In this document: positions 15,300 to 18,202 of the stretch, piece after piece
Position numbering within the stretch: position 1 is the first letter of the stretch
How the letters are laid out: each line of letters begins with the position of its first letter
Source: an uncultured Bacteroidota bacterium
GTDB lineage: Bacteria > Bacteroidota > Bacteroidia > Chitinophagales > Chitinophagaceae
DNA length: 18,202 nucleotides
Direction of reading: 5' to 3'
Assembly: GCA_903912405.1 (NCBI GenBank)
Contig: CAIWHF010000063.1
Coordinates: 1 to 18,202, forward strand
Made by a program: the position numbers and the translations under genes
The notes under the pieces: generated by a model
What the model saw: the letters and a program-made list of their open reading frames with translations, nothing else
Databases searched by the model: none
Told to the model about the DNA's origin: nothing

Positions 15300-17075
15300 A
15301 TGTTCCGTTCGCATACATGTGGCGCCTTGCGTATTGCCGATATTAATAAAGAAGTAACCTTAGCAGGATGGGTGCAAACCGTCCGTAAATTTGGTAGTAT
15401 CACTTTCGTAGATTTACGCGATCGTTATGGCATCACGCAGTTATTATTTAATGAGCAATTGAATGCACAATTAGATCAAACCCCATTGGGTAGAGAATTT
15501 GTTTTGCAAGTGCAAGGTAAAGTGGTGGAGCGAAGCAATAAAAACCTTAAAATAGATACTGGTGAGATAGAGATATCCGTGCAATCGTTTACGATATTGA
15601 ATGCAGCACAAACACCACCGTTTACTATCGAAGAAGAAACCGATGGCGGCGATGAGTTGCGCATGAAATATCGCTATTTAGATTTGCGTAGGCCAACCTT
15701 AAAACGCAATTTAGAATTGCGTTACAAAGTTAGTCGTGCCGTAAGAAATTATATGGATGCGCAAGGCTTTTATGATATAGAAACCCCATTCCTTATCAAA
15801 TCAACGCCTGAGGGTGCTCGTGATTTCGTGGTGCCATCACGTATGAATGAGGGTCAATTTTATGCACTGCCTCAAAGTCCACAAACGTTCAAACAATTAT
15901 TGATGATTAGCGGGTATGATCGTTATTATCAAATAGTAAAATGCTTTAGAGATGAAGATTTACGTGCCGATCGCCAGCCAGAGTTTACACAAATCGATTG
16001 TGAGATGGCTTTTGTGGAGCAAGAAGATATTTTAAATATGTTTGAAGGTTTAGTAAAACATGTTTTTGAAGATGTAAAACAACTTTCGTTTAATGAAGAC
16101 TTTCCACGTATGACATGGGATGATGCGATGTGGCATTATGGGAATGACAAACCAGATATTCGTTTCGAAATGAAATTGAATAATCTAAAGGTTGAAGATA
16201 CTGTACATTGCGATGCATTAAATGGTGTTGATTTCAAAGTGACCAACGAGGCGAGTAGCATTATTGCCATCAGCATTCCAAGTGCAGCGTCATTTACAAG
16301 AAAGCAAACAGATGAATTGACGGAGTGGGTAAAACGACCGCAAATTGGCATGACGGGTCTTTTATTTATTCGTTGTAATGAAGATGGAAGTTTTAAAAGC
16401 ACTGTAGATAAATTCTTTTCGGAAGATAAATTAGCGGCTATTGCTACTCATTGCAATGCTCAAAAAGGAGATTTAATAGCTATTGTTGCTGGTGAAGAAG
16501 CATTAACAAGAAAAGCCGCAAGTGAGCTGCGTTTAGAGATGGGTAATCAATTAGGATTGCGCAATCCTGATGTGTACAAGCCATTGTGGGTTATTGATTT
16601 TCCATTGTTTGAATACGATGAAGAATCAAAACGATTTATTGCAAGACATCATCCATTTACATCACCAAAACCGGAGCAAATTGAATGGATGCAAGATCTA
16701 AGCATGTATGCCGATATCAAAGCTAATGCCTATGATATAGTGTTGAACGGAACAGAGATTGGGGGTGGTTCTATACGTATTTTCCAACGCGATTTGCAAG
16801 AGAAAATGTTTGCAGCTTTGGGTATGAGCAAAGAAGAAGCGCAAGAGAAATTTGGTTTCTTACTAGGGGCTTTTGAATACGGTGCGCCACCACATGGTGG
16901 TATTGCATTCGGTTTTGATAGAATGTGTGCTTTGTTGGGCGGACAAGAATCGATTAGAGATTTTATAGCCTTCCCTAAAAATAATGCAGGCAGGGATGTC
17001 ATGCTCGATGCGCCTTCGGCTATTGATGCCCACCAGTTTGTTGAATTGCAATTGCAGTCTACAGTAAAAAAATAA
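15300..17075 (+). CDS. aspS: Aspartyl-tRNA synthetase
   Basis: Class II synthetase that charges tRNA-Asp. The 591-residue bacterial-type protein begins with an OB-fold anticodon-binding domain (VTLAGWVQTVRKFG, VDLRDRYGITQ). Class II motif 1 follows (YDIETPFLIKSTPEGARDF region). Motif 2 is FRDEDLRADRQPEFTQIDCE, here quoted as FRDEDLRADRQPEF. A GAD insertion domain (about 285-420) typical of bacterial AspRS is followed by RHHPFTSP, GGGSIRI and motif 3 (HGGIAFGFDRM). Whether it also charges tRNA-Asn cannot be decided from this window. In the 67-base gap before the ATG, TATCTTGC (15271-15278) resembles a -7 box with one T missing. No terminator hairpin is visible after the stop. Confidence 0.97.
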   Translation: MFRSHTCGALRIADINKEVTLAGWVQTVRKFGSITFVDLRDRYGITQLLFNEQLNAQLDQTPLGREFVLQVQGKVVERSNKNLKIDTGEIEISVQSFTILNAAQTPPFTIEEETDGGDELRMKYRYLDLRRPTLKRNLELRYKVSRAVRNYMDAQGFYDIETPFLIKSTPEGARDFVVPSRMNEGQFYALPQSPQTFKQLLMISGYDRYYQIVKCFRDEDLRADRQPEFTQIDCEMAFVEQEDILNMFEGLVKHVFEDVKQLSFNEDFPRMTWDDAMWHYGNDKPDIRFEMKLNNLKVEDTVHCDALNGVDFKVTNEASSIIAISIPSAASFTRKQTDELTEWVKRPQIGMTGLLFIRCNEDGSFKSTVDKFFSEDKLAAIATHCNAQKGDLIAIVAGEEALTRKAASELRLEMGNQLGLRNPDVYKPLWVIDFPLFEYDEESKRFIARHHPFTSPKPEQIEWMQDLSMYADIKANAYDIVLNGTEIGGGSIRIFQRDLQEKMFAALGMSKEEAQEKFGFLLGAFEYGAPPHGGIAFGFDRMCALLGGQESIRDFIAFPKNNAGRDVMLDAPSAIDAHQFVELQLQSTVKK

Positions 17076-17134
17076 TAACGAAGTAATACTTTTATAATTA
17101 AATACCTATCTTTAAAATATAAAATTATAAATCA

Positions 17135-17674
17135 ATGAAATCGATTTTACAATATAGTTTACTAGTAATGCTTATAGGAATGGTATTAAGTTCTTGCAGT
17201 AATGGTGCGTTTGATTCCAATGCAGCTAGTTCTATGAGCAATACGCCTAATCCATTAAATCCACCAACTGATCTATGCAAAAATAATCCGAGTTTTAACT
17301 GGTGGGGTTCTATTCCATTTTCTGCAGCAGTAGAAAAAGATACCTTAGTCTTTGCAAATTATCAAGCTACACACAATCAAGGATATGTTGTGGTTACAGC
17401 TTCTGCTGGTGATTATACGATAGCAATGTCTATTAGTGAAGCTAGTAAAGTAAACGAATCTTATTACTTCGGCATTCCAACTAATCAAGTGGCTGCGGTT
17501 TCGGTAATGAGCAGTGGTAAAGTATATGCTACCAATAATGGTGGTTGTGGACGATTCCGCTTATTACAATTAACTAATAATCATATTCGTGGTTATTTCT
17601 ACTTTAGTGGTGGGGATGGTGCTGGAAATTATAAAAATGTAGCTATTGGCTTTATTGATGGTGATATTTTTTAA
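17135..17674 (+). CDS. Small lipoprotein of unknown function
   Basis: I do not recognise a defined family. The 179-residue product has a lipoprotein signal peptide: K2, a hydrophobic core (4-18) and the lipobox L18-S-S-C21, so Cys21 should be lipidated after signal peptidase II cleavage. A low-complexity Ser/Asn/Pro linker (22-45) follows, with no acidic cluster after Cys21 of the kind that marks surface-exported lipoproteins in some Bacteroidota, so a periplasm-facing location is slightly favoured. The rest looks like a beta-rich domain with alternating hydrophobics, two further cysteines (C48 and C138) that could form a disulfide, and a Gly-rich end (IRGYFYFSGGDGAG) resembling the strand-turn-strand ends of DUF6252-like lipoproteins; that resemblance is weak. 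A near-consensus -7 box, TATCTTTA (17107-17114), precedes it. Confidence 0.8.
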   Translation: MKSILQYSLLVMLIGMVLSSCSNGAFDSNAASSMSNTPNPLNPPTDLCKNNPSFNWWGSIPFSAAVEKDTLVFANYQATHNQGYVVVTASAGDYTIAMSISEASKVNESYYFGIPTNQVAAVSVMSSGKVYATNNGGCGRFRLLQLTNNHIRGYFYFSGGDGAGNYKNVAIGFIDGDIF

Positions 17675-17690
17675 AATCTTTATGGTTGAT

Positions 17691-17723
17691 AAAAAAACGC
17701 AAGCTATTAGCTTGCGTTTTTTT
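17691..17723. terminator. Two-way terminator between lipoprotein and Crp/Fnr genes
   Basis: The arms AAAAAAACGCAAGC (17691-17704) and GCTTGCGTTTTTTT (17710-17723) pair perfectly around a TATTA loop. The A7 and T7 flanks give a U-tract on either strand, so the hairpin can end both the lipoprotein transcript and the convergent regulator transcript. Confidence 0.9.
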
Positions 17724-17775
17724 ATGGGGTTACTGTTTATGACAACAACTATGTTTGATTTTTATTTCTTGGAAA

Positions 17776-18202
17776 CTAATTGTATAAATTAGCAATATGG
17801 ATAAGTTTGTCCATATTGATGAGTTTGATTTTTTTACCTTCGAAAGCTACGATGGCATCATGTTTAAATTCTGATAATAAACGAATGGCTGTTTCTGTTG
17901 CTGTGCCAACTAAATTGGCAATGTCTTCTCTAGAAAGCACTACATTAATGGTTTGATTGTCGGCTTCAAATCCATAGGTTTCTTTTAAAAATAATAAGGC
18001 TTCCGCCATACGCTCCCGAACGGGTTTTTGAGCCAAGTCGGTAATCATTTGTTCAGCTTTGCGTAATTCTATGGAAAGCATTTTTAGTATTTCCATTGAA
18101 AGGGGAGGGTTCTCTTTCAATACATTAAAGAACGTTTCTTTAGGGATAAAACACACATCGGTGTCGTCTAAGGCAATGGCAGAGGAATTATATCGTTCAT
18201 TG
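17776..18202 (-). CDS. Crp/Fnr-family transcription regulator, 5'-truncated by window edge
   Basis: The frame is open to the right edge. The residues before the GTG at 18154-18156 (NERYNSSAIALDDTD) continue the cyclic-nucleotide-binding beta-roll, so that GTG is internal and the N-terminus is missing. What remains is the end of the sensor domain (VCFIPKETFFNVLKENPPLS), the long dimer helix (about LSMEILKMLSIELRKAEQM), and an HTH_CRP domain with NVVLSREDIANLVGTATET and the recognition helix ETAIRLLSEFK, followed by the wing KKIKLINMDKL. The only cysteine visible is in the beta-roll remnant, so an Fnr-type Fe-S cluster is not evident, although the usual N-terminal cysteines would lie outside. 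The ligand and targets are unknown. Confidence 0.92.
   Translation of the reverse strand, partial: NERYNSSAIALDDTDVCFIPKETFFNVLKENPPLSMEILKMLSIELRKAEQMITDLAQKPVRERMAEALLFLKETYGFEADNQTINVVLSREDIANLVGTATETAIRLLSEFKHDAIVAFEGKKIKLINMDKLIHIANLYN

Noticed and set aside
18154..18156. GTG as the start of the Crp/Fnr-family regulator
   Set aside because: Upstream codons to the window edge encode a recognisable part of the cyclic-nucleotide-binding fold, so the gene is simply cut by the window.

Overview
The window is a chromosomal stretch from an AT-rich bacterium, very probably a Bacteroidota and perhaps a Chitinophagaceae-like lineage. The basis is gene content (RibD, QueG, YigZ, a mitochondrial-type aconitase, an acyl-CoA carboxylase of the methylcrotonyl type), the near absence of Shine-Dalgarno sequences, and exact TAnnTTTG boxes (the Bacteroidota -7 promoter element) just before several start codons. 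The genus assignment is a guess. I see no mobile element, CRISPR array, tRNA, rRNA or phage gene.

Layout. At the left edge is a 5'-truncated topA (+) whose product ends in four G-R-F-G-P-like repeats and a lysine/alanine tail, followed by a clear terminator. Next is a SirB1-like transglutaminase-fold protein (+) whose 3' end overlaps the end of a tight minus-strand cluster, ribD > DMT-family permease > yigZ > queG, with junctions of 0, 3 and 1 bases. A divergent promoter region separates ribD from prmC (+). prmC converges on aconitase (-) across a perfect 60-bp palindrome that looks like a two-way terminator. Then, on the plus strand, come an iron-sulfur PD-(D/E)XK nuclease, an ABC-2 permease without its ATPase, and an acyl-CoA carboxylase beta subunit. 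A tiny PspC protein (-) converges on the carboxylase with overlapping stop codons. The overlapping pair tatD-tcdA (+), aspS (+) and a small unknown lipoprotein (+) follow. A second two-way terminator separates these from a Crp/Fnr regulator (-) cut by the right edge.

How the genes fit together. Most of the window is core metabolism and translation upkeep. QueG finishes queuosine at tRNA position 34, TcdA makes cyclic t6A at position 37, PrmC methylates release factors, and AspRS charges tRNA-Asp, which is one of the queuosine tRNAs. RibD makes a flavin precursor, aconitase serves the TCA cycle, and the carboxylase beta subunit points to leucine or another acyl-CoA degradation. These links come from known family roles; nothing in the DNA ties the genes into one system.

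I found no convincing undescribed multi-gene system. The points most worth a second look are the 60-bp palindrome, the solitary Cas4/AddB-like Fe-S nuclease, the -7 boxes lying almost on start codons, the zinc-finger-less topoisomerase I with its 15-bp tandem-repeat tail, and the unassigned lipoprotein.
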